From positions 1-64,000 of the forward strand of contig NZ_JAMXLH010000049.1 in the NCBI RefSeq assembly GCF_024281035.1: DNA of 64,000 bases. Direction: 5' to 3'. Below the pieces are notes generated by a model. It ran no database searches, had not been told where the DNA came from, and saw nothing but the letters and a program-made list of their open reading frames with translations. Of the stretch, positions 1 to 9,551 are shown piece after piece; the first letter of the stretch is position 1; each line of letters begins with the position of its first letter. Source of the DNA: Paraburkholderia sp. (GTDB lineage Bacteria; Pseudomonadota; Gammaproteobacteria; Burkholderiales; Burkholderiaceae). The position numbers and the translations under genes are program-made.

Positions 1-2
1 TG

Positions 3-146
3 ATGGAGTCCGTGCGCAGCGAGGTGCCGCATTACGATCTCGACCGCTATTTCGCGCCGGATATCGCGGCGGTCACGCGGCTGGTGCAGGGCGGCGCGAT
101 TGCGGCGCACAGCCCGCTTGCGTTCGATTCCGAAGCTGCTGCATAA
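3..146 (+). CDS. hutH: Histidine ammonia-lyase, C-terminal end (partial)
   Basis: The window opens inside this gene; only about 47 C-terminal residues are present, ending at the TAA at 144-146. The visible tail contains YFAPDIAAVTRLVQGG, the usual end of bacterial HutH, which deaminates histidine to urocanate as the first step of histidine use. The MIO-forming Ala-Ser-Gly catalytic segment lies outside the window. A hutC repressor gene follows 18 bp downstream on the same strand, which supports the call because hutH and hutC are commonly adjacent in Burkholderia. Identification rests on a short tail plus context. Confidence 0.8.
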   Translation: MESVRSEVPHYDLDRYFAPDIAAVTRLVQGGAIAAHSPLAFDSEAAA

Positions 147-164
147 CGGGCGCCTGGCCGCGCG

Positions 165-860
165 ATGACCGCCCCCGCTTACCAGGGCATCAAGGACTTC
201 ATCCTCACGCGCATCGATTCGGGCGAGTGGTGCGAGGGCGATCAGGTGCCGTCGGAGAACGAGTTGGCGCGCGAATTCAAGGTCGCCCGCATGACCGTGA
301 ACCGCGCGCTGCGCGAGTTGAGCGCCGAGCAGGTGCTCACGCGCGTGCAGGGCGCGGGCACCTTCGTCGCGCGGCCGAAATACGAATCGACGCTGGTGGC
401 GATCCGCAGCATCTCCGACGAAATCGTTGCACGCGGCCACCGCTACCGCGCGGATGTGATCGAGGTCGGTGCGCTGCGCGCGAACGGGTGGCTTGCCGGT
501 GAAATGCAGATCGGCGCGACCGACACCGTGTTCCACTCGCGCGTGCTGCACTTCGAGAACGACGAGCCTGTGCAGCTCGAAGAGCGCTGGGTCAATCCAT
601 CGGCCGCGCCCGGCTACGCGGAGCAGGATTTCGCGCACATTACGCCGAACCAGTATCTCGTGCGCGTTGCGCCGTTACAGCGCGTGGAGTACCGGATCGA
701 GGCGCTCGCGCCGGAAGGCGACACGCGCGCGCACCTCGCGATGGGCGAGGCCGAGCCGTGCCTCGTCCTGCACCGGCGCACCTGGTCGCGCGGGATTGTC
801 GCGTCGGTGGCCAATCTCTGGCACCCGGGCAGCCGGTATCGGTTCACCGGGCATTTCTAG
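165..860 (+). CDS. hutC: Histidine utilization repressor, GntR/HutC family
   Basis: A 231-residue GntR-family regulator, the usual HutC length. Residues 1-70 form the winged helix-turn-helix (PSENELAREF, then MTVNRALREL), followed by the GAGTFVA wing; residues about 80-225 are a UTRA ligand-binding domain with the conserved LHFEND and EERWVNP segments. HutC proteins repress hut genes until urocanate binds. The gene starts 18 bp after hutH and is probably cotranscribed with it. No hutU, hutI or hutG gene follows; the next gene is unrelated, so the rest of the hut pathway must lie upstream of the window or elsewhere. Confidence 0.9.
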   Translation: MTAPAYQGIKDFILTRIDSGEWCEGDQVPSENELAREFKVARMTVNRALRELSAEQVLTRVQGAGTFVARPKYESTLVAIRSISDEIVARGHRYRADVIEVGALRANGWLAGEMQIGATDTVFHSRVLHFENDEPVQLEERWVNPSAAPGYAEQDFAHITPNQYLVRVAPLQRVEYRIEALAPEGDTRAHLAMGEAEPCLVLHRRTWSRGIVASVANLWHPGSRYRFTGHF

Positions 861-1142
861 CCTGTTCGAGCCGCGTCCGTCTGGCTCAAATACCTGCTTT
901 TCCGGCCGCCATCCTGCCCCTCGGCCGCGCATCCGTTCCTCTTTTTCTCTTTCTCTTTCTCGCTCCCTGACTGGCGAGCGCGCCTCGTACGCACCTGGTA
1001 AGCACCTGTTACGTAGATTGCGCGCGATCGCACGAAACGACTAACCTTCAGTCACCGGCCCGGCGCACGCGAGCCCTGCCGTTTCCATGGTTTCCGGATG
1101 GGGCGCATGGCGCGTGCGCACGAACCAGGGAGGATCCGAGCA

Positions 1143-1799
1143 ATGGACGATACCGGCGCAACGCTCATGCCCGTGTGGCGCGCGAATCTTGCGCTCCTGA
1201 CCCGGCAAGTGGGCGCGGCCACACGGCTCGCGCGCATGATGACGTTCTCCGAAAGCTACATGAAGCTGCTTCTCTCGGGGCAGCGGGCCTTCAGCGGTGA
1301 ATTCGTACGCGGCGTCGAAGCGGTGACGGGCTTGCCCGAGGGCTGGTTGGACGTGCCGCACAGCGCGGACGAGGTGCCGCCTGCGGCACGCGCGTCGATC
1401 GACAACGAGCGGCCCCGGGCACGCTTTCGCGGCACGGCGCACCCGGTGCGCAAACCGCCGGTGCTGCGCGCGGAGCCGATCTTCGGGCAGACGGCCCCGG
1501 CCAGGCGCGACGACGCTGCCGCAGGCACGGACTCGCACCGCCGCATGGCGGGCGTGCGCAAGATGCGCGATCTGGCCGTGCAGGACGTGCGCAAGCTCGA
1601 ACGCTACCTGAGCGTGCCGCCCGTCGATCCCGGCGTCATGCGCGCACGCGTCGAGGACGTGATCGCGGCGGCCGAACCCGACGAACGCGTGTGCGCCGAT
1701 CTCGCGGGCCGGCTCGAACAGATCGAGAAGCATCGTGAATTGCTGCTGCGTCACGTGACCAGGCTCCACGCGCTGCTCGCGCGCCTCGGAGAAGAGTGA
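1143..1799 (+). CDS. XRE-like helix-turn-helix protein of unknown role
   Basis: A 218-residue protein. The start at 1143 is preferred to the one 45 bp upstream because a GGGAGG stretch precedes it at a good distance. Residues about 10-65 read like a phage-repressor type HTH: GAATRLARMM, then SESYMKLLLSG, then VEAVTGLPEGWLD, the pattern of short XRE domains that end in 'GLP.GWLD'. The remainder is Arg/Ala-rich; residues 140-218 are predicted helical and may form a coiled coil. There is no peptidase (LexA-like) domain. It stands alone between hutC and an AraC gene. DNA binding is inferred from the motif; the target is unknown. Confidence 0.55.
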   Translation: MDDTGATLMPVWRANLALLTRQVGAATRLARMMTFSESYMKLLLSGQRAFSGEFVRGVEAVTGLPEGWLDVPHSADEVPPAARASIDNERPRARFRGTAHPVRKPPVLRAEPIFGQTAPARRDDAAAGTDSHRRMAGVRKMRDLAVQDVRKLERYLSVPPVDPGVMRARVEDVIAAAEPDERVCADLAGRLEQIEKHRELLLRHVTRLHALLARLGEE

Positions 1800-1908
1800 C
1801 TGCCGGGCGCTCAAGCGCGTGACTGGCGCGACTGACGTTTGTGCGCGCTACGCCGCGCGCGTCGATGTGCTACAACAAAAATCGTAGCCATCGTCTCGCG
1901 AGGTCGCC

Positions 1909-2904
1909 GTGCATGCTCTCGCTGCTCCACTGAAACGCGCGCTCGTTCAGCGCGAGCGCGACGGTACCGAGGGTACCAACAGGCCGCCCATTGGTGTCGC
2001 GCTTGCCACAGGTGCGCAATGGTCGGTCGAAGATGTCGTCTGTACGCTCGGGCCGCGCGACCGGCCCTTTGAAGAGCGCCATACGAGCGCGTGTCTCGCC
2101 ATCGTCGCAGCGGGCGCGTTCGACTATCGCAGCAGCAGCAGCGGCGCTGCGCTGCTGACACCCGGCGCCTTGATGCTCGGCCGCACGGGCGAATGCTTCG
2201 AGTGCGGCCACCGCCACGCGGCGGGCGACCGCTGCATCTCCTTCCACTACGATCCCGACTGGCTTGACGAGCAGGCTGCCGCGGCGGGTCTCGCGCACGG
2301 TGCGCGTAGCTGGACGGCCCCGCGCGTGCCGCCGCTGCGCGCGCTCGCGCCCCTTGTTGCGCGTGCCTGTGCGAACGTGCAGGCCGAAGCGGCCGCCGCG
2401 CTTGAAGCGTGGGATGCGTGGGACGAACTTGCGCTGGGACTCGCGGTCGCGACGCTGCAGGTTGCCGCGAGCGGCAAGGATGCGCACGGCGCGGCCACGG
2501 TGGCACAGCCAGCATCGGCTCGCGCGCGCGTCGTGGCGGCGTTGCGCCTGATCGACGAGACGCCCGACGCTGATCACTCGCTCGCCAGCCTTGCCGCGGC
2601 GGCGGGTGTGAGCGAGTTCTACTTCCTGCGGACCTTCTCGGCGGTGGCGGGCGTGACGCCGCATCAGTATCTGCTGCGCGCGCGCTTGCGTGGCGCGGCA
2701 CTGCGGCTTGCCAGCGAAGACACGAAGATCGTCGATATCGCGTTTGCGAGCGGCTTTAACGACGTGTCGAACTTCAATGCCGCGTTTCGCGCCGAGTTCG
2801 GTGCGAGTCCCCGCGCCTGGCGTGCAGAAGAACGCGCGCGGCGGCTCGCGGCAACCTCGTGGCCCGGCGCGGCGCATACGCGCGCGCAATATGGCCGGAC
2901 GTAG
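1909..2904 (+). CDS. AraC-family transcriptional regulator
   Basis: A 331-residue regulator read from a GTG start. Residues about 40-150 look like a small cupin-type sensing domain, with a Cys-containing stretch (RTGECFECGHRH) that also occurs in several uncharacterised AraC relatives. Residues about 220-320 are the double helix-turn-helix: LASLAAAAGVSEFYFLRTF and then VDIAFASGFNDVSNFNAAFR, ending at ASPRAW. The stop overlaps the start of the downstream exported protein by 14 bp, so the two are likely cotranscribed. The effector is not evident; the Cys-rich segment would fit redox or metal sensing but that is speculative. Confidence 0.85.
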   Translation: MHALAAPLKRALVQRERDGTEGTNRPPIGVALATGAQWSVEDVVCTLGPRDRPFEERHTSACLAIVAAGAFDYRSSSSGAALLTPGALMLGRTGECFECGHRHAAGDRCISFHYDPDWLDEQAAAAGLAHGARSWTAPRVPPLRALAPLVARACANVQAEAAAALEAWDAWDELALGLAVATLQVAASGKDAHGAATVAQPASARARVVAALRLIDETPDADHSLASLAAAAGVSEFYFLRTFSAVAGVTPHQYLLRARLRGAALRLASEDTKIVDIAFASGFNDVSNFNAAFRAEFGASPRAWRAEERARRLAATSWPGAAHTRAQYGRT

Positions 2905-4846
2905 ATGCGCGTTTGCGGCGCGGCTTGCGTGCATGCTGGGCGCAGTGTTGGGTACGGTACTGGCCGCGAGCGTCGCACAGGCGCAGGGCGCGGGGGATCA
3001 AGCGCAGGATCAGGCGAATTCGGCAGACGCCGCACCGGCCACGATTGTGCGCGACGTGCATCTGTTCGTCGTGCAGGAAGACGGCTCCATCGCCGAACAC
3101 GACGACAACGTGATGCGCGCCAACACGCGAGCGGGCGTCGATGAGGTGGCGCAGCGCTACGTCTGGTTCAATAAGGATGTCGAAGCGATCACGTCACTAT
3201 CGGCGCAGACCATCGACCCCGAGGGCACGGTTCATCCGGTCGGCGCACAGGGGATCCGCGACGTGCAGGAACCGCGCTCGGCGGGCGCGCCGACCTTCCA
3301 GGACGGCGTGCTGCGCACGGTCGTCTACCCGGGCGTGCGGCCAGGCTCGCAGGTGCGTCTCACGTTCGGCAAGCGCCGCGCGAAACCGCTGCAGGCAGGC
3401 GCGTTTTCGTATTTCGTCGAACCGTCGGGCGAGCCCGTCGAATTTCAGCGGCTCATCTTCGATCTTCCCGCCGATCTGCCGCTGCACGTCGATGCGCGCG
3501 GCTACGTTGCGCTCGCACCGGTCACTGTGAACGGACGCACGCGCTACACCTTCGATTACAGCCATGGTCCGTATGCGCTGCTCGAACCGGGCGCGGTGGC
3601 CTACGCGAACTGGGGCGACCGCCTGATGGTGACGACGGTGCCGAGCTTCGCAGCTTTCGCCGCGCTCTACCGCGAGGCGGCCGCCGATCCGAGTGCGACC
3701 GATCCTTCGATTGCCGCGCTGGCACAGGCGCTCACGGCCGGTGCGCGCGACCCGCGCGAAGCGGCGGCCCGCATCTACGACTGGATGCGCCTGAACATCC
3801 GCTATGTGGCGCTGTTCCTCGGCGAAACCCAGGCGGTGCCGCATCGCGCCGTCGATGTCCTGCGCAACCGCTACGGCGACTGCAAGGACCATGTGGCGCT
3901 CTTCACCGCGCTGCTCGCGGCGGCGGGCATCCGTGCCGAGGCGGCGCTGGTGCACCTCGGCCCCGTCTATACGCTGCCCGACGTGCCCGGCTACGGTGCG
4001 GACGCAATCAATCACGTGATCGCGTGGCTGCCCGATCTCGGTGTGTTCGCGGACACGTCGTCGGGCAGCGTCGCCTTCGGCTATCTACCGGCGAGTGTGA
4101 TGGATCGACCGGCGCTGCTCGTCGACGACGGCGTGCTGGTCCGCACGCCCGCGACACAGCCGCATGCGCGCAGCGCGTGGCTCGCCATCGATGTGGGACG
4201 CGAGGGCGAATCGGTGTACCGCTATCACGTGGAGGACGACGGCGCGGGCGCGGAGCCCGAGCGCAACACGTTTCGCCGCGCGACGCCCAAGGAGGCGCAG
4301 CAGGTTGCGATGCTGCGTCTGCGGCTCACCGGCCTCACGGGCGAGGCGCAGATCGCGACGAGCGCACCCGACGCGACGTCCGGCCCGTTCTCGACGACGA
4401 CCGAGGGGACGCTCGATCATTTCGTCTGGCCCGAGGGCACTACTGCGCTACCGGCGCTATCGAGCCTGGCGGGCGGCATCGCCACGCGGATCGACGCGTG
4501 GCTCGCGCAGCCGCACCGCACGCAGCCGTGGGCCTGCGTGAGCGGCGATTACGACGAGTCCGCGCAAATGCAGTTGCCTGCGAACGTGCGGGTGACCGAC
4601 GTGCCGCACGATGTGAGCGTTCAGGGCGGGGACGAAGAGGAGGGTAAGGCAGGCGGCGCGCTCGCGTACGCGGCGCATTACCTGTTCGATCCGCTCTCGC
4701 GCACGGTGCAGATCGTGCGCCACCTGAAGGCGCACTTCGGCCATCAGATGTGTTCGGCGGCGGAATTCGCGCAGATGCGCGACGCGCTCGTGCGCATCCA
4801 GCGCGATACACACGCGCAGATCGTCGTGCGCGCGCAGGGCGGGTGA
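2891..4846 (+). CDS. Exported DUF3857/transglutaminase-like protein
   Basis: A 651-residue secreted protein. The start at 2891 is chosen because it yields a signal peptide (MAGRRCAFAARLACMLGAVL, cleavage near AQAQ-G at about residue 35); earlier in-frame starts lie inside the AraC gene. Residues about 70-280 match the DUF3857 beta domain often found before transglutaminase folds. Residues about 290-400 hold the core: NRYGDCKDHVALF carries the predicted catalytic Cys, INHVIAW the His and FADTSS the Asp. Such proteins are periplasmic or outer-membrane associated with unknown substrates. It overlaps the AraC gene, suggesting control by that regulator. Confidence 0.8.
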   Translation: MAGRRCAFAARLACMLGAVLGTVLAASVAQAQGAGDQAQDQANSADAAPATIVRDVHLFVVQEDGSIAEHDDNVMRANTRAGVDEVAQRYVWFNKDVEAITSLSAQTIDPEGTVHPVGAQGIRDVQEPRSAGAPTFQDGVLRTVVYPGVRPGSQVRLTFGKRRAKPLQAGAFSYFVEPSGEPVEFQRLIFDLPADLPLHVDARGYVALAPVTVNGRTRYTFDYSHGPYALLEPGAVAYANWGDRLMVTTVPSFAAFAALYREAAADPSATDPSIAALAQALTAGARDPREAAARIYDWMRLNIRYVALFLGETQAVPHRAVDVLRNRYGDCKDHVALFTALLAAAGIRAEAALVHLGPVYTLPDVPGYGADAINHVIAWLPDLGVFADTSSGSVAFGYLPASVMDRPALLVDDGVLVRTPATQPHARSAWLAIDVGREGESVYRYHVEDDGAGAEPERNTFRRATPKEAQQVAMLRLRLTGLTGEAQIATSAPDATSGPFSTTTEGTLDHFVWPEGTTALPALSSLAGGIATRIDAWLAQPHRTQPWACVSGDYDESAQMQLPANVRVTDVPHDVSVQGGDEEEGKAGGALAYAAHYLFDPLSRTVQIVRHLKAHFGHQMCSAAEFAQMRDALVRIQRDTHAQIVVRAQGG

Positions 4847-4863
4847 CCGGCTGGCTCGACTGA

Positions 4864-5322
4864 TTAGCCCGCCTGCATCTCCAGCACGGCTTCGCGAAGC
4901 TGCACGAGCGGCGCCTTCGTGTCTTCGTTGGCCCAGTCTTCGAGATCGTCGAGCGCGCGGTTGCAGCCGTCGAGCACCACGTCGAGATCGACCGGCACGC
5001 CGTTGGCGAGTGCGAAGCGCAGCGTCTCGGCAAAACGCTCGCAGTCGTCGTCGCCGTACGCGATGTCGAGGTTGTCCGCGATCGTCTGCGCAATCGCGCT
5101 GCGCGCACGGTCGCGCTCGTCGACGAAGTCGATGACGCCGCGCGCCACTTCAGGCGCGTGATACAGCGCGATATCGAGCCATTGCGCGGCGTCGAAGTCG
5201 TGCTCGTGGCTTTGCGTCTCGAAGTATTCGATCGCTTCCTGTTCGTGGGTTTCGCCTGCGTCGACGGCAAGGCAAAGCTGCTCGAAATACTCTTCCTGTT
5301 CGCTGCGGATCGGGTCGGACAT
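4864..5322 (-). CDS. Small acidic protein of unknown function
   Basis: A 152-residue, strongly acidic protein with no signal peptide or membrane segment. It is rich in Glu, Asp and Ala, with helices such as EQEEYFEQLCLAVDAGE and a DDDCERFAETL segment around residues 93-103, suggesting a helical repeat-like fold. The frame shows clean codon use and a sensible start preceded by an AGATTGACC region with weak Shine-Dalgarno similarity (GAAGAG upstream). It converges on the transglutaminase-like gene, whose stop lies 17 bp away. I do not recognise a family; it resembles conserved Burkholderia hypotheticals. Confidence 0.65.
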   Translation of the reverse strand: MSDPIRSEQEEYFEQLCLAVDAGETHEQEAIEYFETQSHEHDFDAAQWLDIALYHAPEVARGVIDFVDERDRARSAIAQTIADNLDIAYGDDDCERFAETLRFALANGVPVDLDVVLDGCNRALDDLEDWANEDTKAPLVQLREAVLEMQAG

Positions 5323-5427
5323 CGGTCAATCTCTTCAATCTTCAATCAAGGTGCGCACCGTGCGCGGCCCGCATTATAGGCCGCGCGCTGCCACGCCATG
5401 CAACGCGTCGTCACACGATCCCGCGTG

Positions 5428-5505
5428 CAGGTCACACGTGCATGTCACACGCGCAGGTCACACGCGCAGGTCACACGCGCAGGTCACGCGCGCAGGTCAC
5501 GCGAC
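5428..5505. repeat. Six 13-bp tandem repeats
   Basis: Six head-to-tail copies of a 13-bp unit with consensus CAGGTCACACGCG occupy 78 bp; copies start at 5428, 5441, 5454, 5467, 5480 and 5493 and differ by one or two bases. The array ends 2 bp beyond the pdxY stop codon, so it forms the start of the pdxY 3' untranslated region. A weaker copy may precede it around 5410. Confidence 0.9.
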
Positions 5506-5506
5506 T

Positions 5507-6370
5507 TCACGCCGCATCGGCGGCCCACGCGTCGAACCACTCGCGCGGCCGTGCGATCTGGTCCTGCGCGGCGACGATCTCCAGCTCGTAGCGGCCCGCG
5601 TCCCACGTCGCCTTGACCACGGCGTTCACGGCCGCGACCGTATGCTCGAACGCCGGGCGCAGCGCGTCGCCGAGCATGAGCCGGGCCACGAACACGGCGC
5701 TCGTCACATCGCCGACGCCAACCGGCTGGCGCGCGAACGGATAGAACGGACGCTGCGCGAGCCACGCTTCGCGCTCGGTCACGACGAGCATGTTGAAACG
5801 GTTGGCGGGACTATTGCGGTCGAGGAGCTGCTTCACGAGGATCACTTTCGGGCCGCGCCGCAGCAGTTCGCGGCATGCGGCCACGGCTTCCTCGGCGGTC
5901 TCGATCTCGCGGCCCACGAGGCGCTGCAGTTCGCTGTGGTTCGGCATCAATGCGTCGGCGACTTCGGGCATGTGCGAGACGAGAAATTCCTCGATGCCGG
6001 GCTGTACCTTGCAGCCGGTCGCCGTGCCCATCACCGGGTCGCAGAAGTACTGCGCATGGGGGTTGGCCGCTTTCACCGCGCGCACGATGTCGATCACGGC
6101 CTGCGCCTGGTCGGGCGCGCCGAGGTAGCCCGAGAGCACGGCGTCGCAACGCGGCAGCACGCCGATTGCGCCGATGCCGTCGACGAGGCTGGCCAACTGG
6201 TCCGCGTCGATCGCGCTGCCGGTCCAGTGGCCGTATTGCGTGTGATTGGAGAACTGCACGGTGTTGAGCGGCCAGACGTTGACGCCGAGTCGCCGCATCG
6301 GGAACACGGCGGCGCTGTTGCCCGCGTGGCCGAATACGACGTGGGACTGGATGCTCAGGACATTGTTCAT
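5507..6370 (-). CDS. pdxY: Pyridoxal kinase PdxY
   Basis: A 287-residue kinase, identical in length to E. coli PdxY. It starts [18 protein letters not shown], the characteristic opening of PdxY, and carries the ribokinase-family anion hole and catalytic base in [10 protein letters not shown] near residue 225. It phosphorylates pyridoxal to pyridoxal 5'-phosphate in the salvage pathway. Substrate-pocket motifs such as LSGYLG and YFCDPVMG are present. The gene stands alone, with 22-bp direct repeats just upstream of its start (see 6401) and a tandem array right after its stop. Nothing is missing from the active site. Confidence 0.95.
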   Translation of the reverse strand: MNNVLSIQSHVVFGHAGNSAAVFPMRRLGVNVWPLNTVQFSNHTQYGHWTGSAIDADQLASLVDGIGAIGVLPRCDAVLSGYLGAPDQAQAVIDIVRAVKAANPHAQYFCDPVMGTATGCKVQPGIEEFLVSHMPEVADALMPNHSELQRLVGREIETAEEAVAACRELLRRGPKVILVKQLLDRNSPANRFNMLVVTEREAWLAQRPFYPFARQPVGVGDVTSAVFVARLMLGDALRPAFEHTVAAVNAVVKATWDAGRYELEIVAAQDQIARPREWFDAWAADAA

Positions 6371-6400
6371 GGTGGATCCGTTGGATTCGGGCCCGCTGGT

Positions 6401-6444
6401 AGCGCTATTTCACCAACATGGCAGCGCTATTTCAGCAACATGGC
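6401..6444. repeat. Two 22-bp direct repeats upstream of pdxY
   Basis: Two tandem 22-bp copies (AGCGCTATTTCA(C/G)CAACATGGC) differ at one base, and a partial third copy, AGCGCTATTGCGG, lies at 6456. They start 31 bp upstream of the pdxY ATG, on the side where its promoter must be. Direct repeats of this size at this place could be operator half-sites. Confidence 0.75.
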
Positions 6445-6626
6445 AGCGAGTTTGCAGCGCTATTGCGGCGGCGAGCAACGACGGCAGCAAGCGGGTCGTG
6501 CGCATCGCACGCAGAGTGCATTGCAGCAACGATAACCGAATTGGGCACAAGCAGTCGACCGGCTTGTGTGGACGCTGTTGCGCCGAAGCGGTCAAAGAGG
6601 TGATGTGCGGGCGATGTGCGCGTGCG

Positions 6627-8099
6627 TCAGACGAGCTCGCGATAGAGCGCCATGTAGCGCTGCGCCGACACGGCCCAGCCGAAATCCTTGCGCATCGCGC
6701 GCTCGCGCGTATCGCGCCAGTCGCGGCTGCGCGCGTAGAGCGCGAAGGCGCGGCGAATGGCGGCTGTGAGCGCGTCGGGTTCGAAGCGCTCGAAGACGAA
6801 GCCGGTGGCGAGCGCGTCGGCGAGATTTTCGAGGGATGCGTCTACGACGGTGTCCGCGAGGCCGCCCACGCGATGCACGAGCGGCAGCGCGCCGTACGCG
6901 AGCGCGTACATCTGCGTGAGCCCGCAGGGCTCGAAGCGCGAGGGCACGGCGATCACGTCGGCGCCCGCGACGATCGCGTGAGCGAGCGCCTCGTCGAAAC
7001 CGAGTTCGACCGCAACCGATTCGGGATGCTGGCGCGCCGCGCGCGCGAAGCCCTGTTCGAGGCTCGCGTCGCCGGTGCCGAGCACGACGCACTGGCCGCC
7101 GCGCGAGACGATCTCGGGCAGCGCGGCGAGCAGCAGGTCGAGGCCTTTTTGTTCCGTGAGGCGGCTCACCACGCCGAACAAGGGTGCATCGTGCTTCTGC
7201 GCGAGCTTCAGGCGCGCCTGAAGCTCGGTTTTGCAGCGCAGCTTGCCGCTCATGTGATCGGCGCTATAGCGCGCGGCGATCGTTTCGTCGGTGGCCGGGT
7301 TCCACACGCCGTAGTCGACGCCGTTGAGAATCCCGATGAGATCGTGCGTGCGTCCCCGCAGCAGCGCTTCGAGTCCGCCGCCCTGGGCGACGGTCTGGAT
7401 TTCGTGCGCGTAGGTCGGGCTCACGGTCGTGATCTTGTCGGCGAAGTAAAGACCGGCTTTCAGAAACGAAAGCTGGCCGTAAAACTCGACGCCGTGCATG
7501 TCGAAAAAATCGGCGGGCAGGCCGAGGGTGCCGAACTGCTGCGCGGGGAAGATGCCCTGGTAGGCGAGGTTGTGGATCGTGAAGACCGAGCGCGCGTGCG
7601 CGTGTCCGGGCGGCAGACCGTGCTCGCGCGCCGCCGCGCGCAGGTAGGCGGGCGCGAGGCCCGCGTGCCAGTCGTGCGCCTGCACGATCTGCGGCGCCCA
7701 CGCGGAATCGATGTGCTGCGCGAGCTGCGCCGCCGTCCAGCCGAGCAGCGCGAAGCGCTGGGCGTTGTCGCCATAGGGTACGTGCGCGGCGTCGAGATAG
7801 GGGTTGCCCGGGCGCGCGTAAAGGCCGTCCGCGCGAATCATGTAGACCGGTAGATCGCTGCCCGGCACGCGGCCGAGTTCGAGCGATGCCTCGCGCGCGC
7901 CGAAGCTTCGTTCGAGCCGCGCGATGGGGCGCAGATCGGCAAGACCGTCGGCGATGCCCGCGAAGCCGGGCAGTAGCAGGCGGGCGTCCGCACCCTGTTC
8001 GATCAGCGCGGCGGGCAGGGCGGCGGTAACGTCGGCCAGTCCGCCGGTCTTCAGAAGCGGATAGAGTTCGCTGGCTACGTGCAGGACGCGGATAGTCAT
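6627..8099 (-). CDS. glgA: Glycogen synthase (ADP-glucose)
   Basis: A 490-residue GT5 glycosyltransferase that transfers glucose from ADP-glucose to growing alpha-1,4-glucan. The N-terminal KTGGLADV motif (residues 17-24) binds the ADP-glucose phosphate; the C-terminal domain holds PSRFEPCGLTQMYALAYG, with the catalytic-site Glu, and a closing RVGGLADTV loop. Length is close to the E. coli enzyme (477). It lies 180 bp downstream of glgC in the same orientation, so the pair encodes precursor synthesis followed by polymerisation. No branching enzyme or phosphorylase is in this window. Confidence 0.96.
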   Translation of the reverse strand: MTIRVLHVASELYPLLKTGGLADVTAALPAALIEQGADARLLLPGFAGIADGLADLRPIARLERSFGAREASLELGRVPGSDLPVYMIRADGLYARPGNPYLDAAHVPYGDNAQRFALLGWTAAQLAQHIDSAWAPQIVQAHDWHAGLAPAYLRAAAREHGLPPGHAHARSVFTIHNLAYQGIFPAQQFGTLGLPADFFDMHGVEFYGQLSFLKAGLYFADKITTVSPTYAHEIQTVAQGGGLEALLRGRTHDLIGILNGVDYGVWNPATDETIAARYSADHMSGKLRCKTELQARLKLAQKHDAPLFGVVSRLTEQKGLDLLLAALPEIVSRGGQCVVLGTGDASLEQGFARAARQHPESVAVELGFDEALAHAIVAGADVIAVPSRFEPCGLTQMYALAYGALPLVHRVGGLADTVVDASLENLADALATGFVFERFEPDALTAAIRRAFALYARSRDWRDTRERAMRKDFGWAVSAQRYMALYRELV

Positions 8100-8279
8100 C
8101 GGGCGGGTGTCCTCTCGGTGCTCTGCTACGCCATTCGGGGCGGTTTCAGGTTCACTGCGGGCTCAACGCGGACTCACTGCGGGCTCGTTGCTGCACGGCG
8201 GGTGCAAGGGCTCGCATGGTGCGTTCAACGTTCGCACGGCGTGCTCAGGGCTCGCACGGCGCGCAGGCACGCCTCGCCG

Positions 8280-9551
8280 CTATGTTCCACCCTGTGCGCG
8301 TGTGAGCGCGTCCTGCGTGACCAGCACGACGCCGCTTTCGGTGCGATAGAACCGTTCCGCATCGCGCACCGGGTCTTCGCCGATCACGGTGCCGTCCGGG
8401 ATCGTGCAGCCGCGGTCGACGACGACCTTGCGCAGCCGGCTGCTCGCGCCCACCGTGACCTGCGGTAACAAGACTGCCTCGGCAATGTTGCAAAACGACT
8501 TCACGACGACATTCGACGAGAGCACCGAGCGCGAAATCTGCGATCCCGAGATCACACAGCCGCCGCAGACGATGAGGTTCGTGCCCGAGCCTTGCAGGCC
8601 GTTCAGGTCGCGGACGAATTTCGCGGGCGGCAACTGCTCCTGGTAGGTCCAGATCGGCCAGGTGCGGTCGTAGAGATCGAGGGCCGGGATCGTCGAGGCG
8701 AGGTCGAGATTCGCGGACCAGTAGGCGTCGATGGTGCCGACGTCGCGCCAGTACGGCTCGGCGCTCGGGTCCGAGCTGACGCACGATAGGCTGAACGGAT
8801 GCGCGATCGCATGGCCTTCGGTGACGACGCGCGGAATGATGTCCTTGCCGAAGTCGTGATCGGTTGCCGACATCGCGATGTTCTCTTCGAGCAGCTTGAT
8901 GAGGTAGTCCGTGTTGAACACGTAGATGCCCATGCTCGCGAGCGCCGAGTCGGGGCGGCCGGGCATGGCGGGCGGGTCGTCGGGCTTTTCGACGAAGCCC
9001 GTCACGCGGCGCGACTCGTCGACGGCCATGACGCCGAATGCGCGCGCTTCGAGCCGCGGCACCTCGATGCAGCCCACGGTGCAGTCCGCGCCGCTTGCGG
9101 CGTGGTCGCCGACCATGCGCGTGTAATCCATCTTGTAGACGTGATCGCCTGCCAGCACGACCACATACTTCGGGGCGATGGAGCGGATGATGTCGAGATT
9201 CTGGTAGACGGCGTCTGCGGTGCCGCGATACCAGTGCGCGCCTTCGACGCGCTGCTGTGCGGGCCACAGGTCGAGGAACTCGTTGAATTCGCCGCGCAGG
9301 AAACCCCAGCCGCGTTGCAGATGGCGCAACAGCGAATGCGCCTTGTACTGCGTGACGACGGCGATGCGGCGGATGCCCGAATTCAGGCAGTTCGACAGCG
9401 CGAAGTCGATGATGCGGAACTTGCCGCCGAAGTAGACGGCGGGTTTGACGCGCTTGTCGGTGAGCGGGCCGAGCCGCGTGCCGCGCCCGCCCGCGAGCAC
9501 GATCGCGAGCGTCGTGCGTTGCAGATCGTTGAGGCTTGCCGGAGCTTCCAT
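8280..9551 (-). CDS. glgC: Glucose-1-phosphate adenylyltransferase
   Basis: A 423-residue ADP-glucose pyrophosphorylase. The start at 9551 is chosen because a GGAGAC ribosome site lies just upstream and the protein then begins [16 protein letters not shown]; a longer frame adds 55 non-conserved residues. [20 protein letters not shown] is the nucleotide-binding and allosteric N-terminus, [11 protein letters not shown] and [11 protein letters not shown] are active-site segments, and GFVEKP is the glucose-1-phosphate loop. The C-terminal third is a left-handed beta-helix. It makes the ADP-glucose used by GlgA downstream. Confidence 0.96.
   Translation of the reverse strand: MEAPASLNDLQRTTLAIVLAGGRGTRLGPLTDKRVKPAVYFGGKFRIIDFALSNCLNSGIRRIAVVTQYKAHSLLRHLQRGWGFLRGEFNEFLDLWPAQQRVEGAHWYRGTADAVYQNLDIIRSIAPKYVVVLAGDHVYKMDYTRMVGDHAASGADCTVGCIEVPRLEARAFGVMAVDESRRVTGFVEKPDDPPAMPGRPDSALASMGIYVFNTDYLIKLLEENIAMSATDHDFGKDIIPRVVTEGHAIAHPFSLSCVSSDPSAEPYWRDVGTIDAYWSANLDLASTIPALDLYDRTWPIWTYQEQLPPAKFVRDLNGLQGSGTNLIVCGGCVISGSQISRSVLSSNVVVKSFCNIAEAVLLPQVTVGASSRLRKVVVDRGCTIPDGTVIGEDPVRDAERFYRTESGVVLVTQDALTRAQGGT

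Noticed and set aside
5428..5505. Tandem 13-bp repeats as a CRISPR array
   Set aside because: The units are directly adjacent with no spacers, and there are no cas genes in the window.
6401..6444. 22-bp repeats as a CRISPR array
   Set aside because: Only two copies with no spacer between them and no cas genes nearby.
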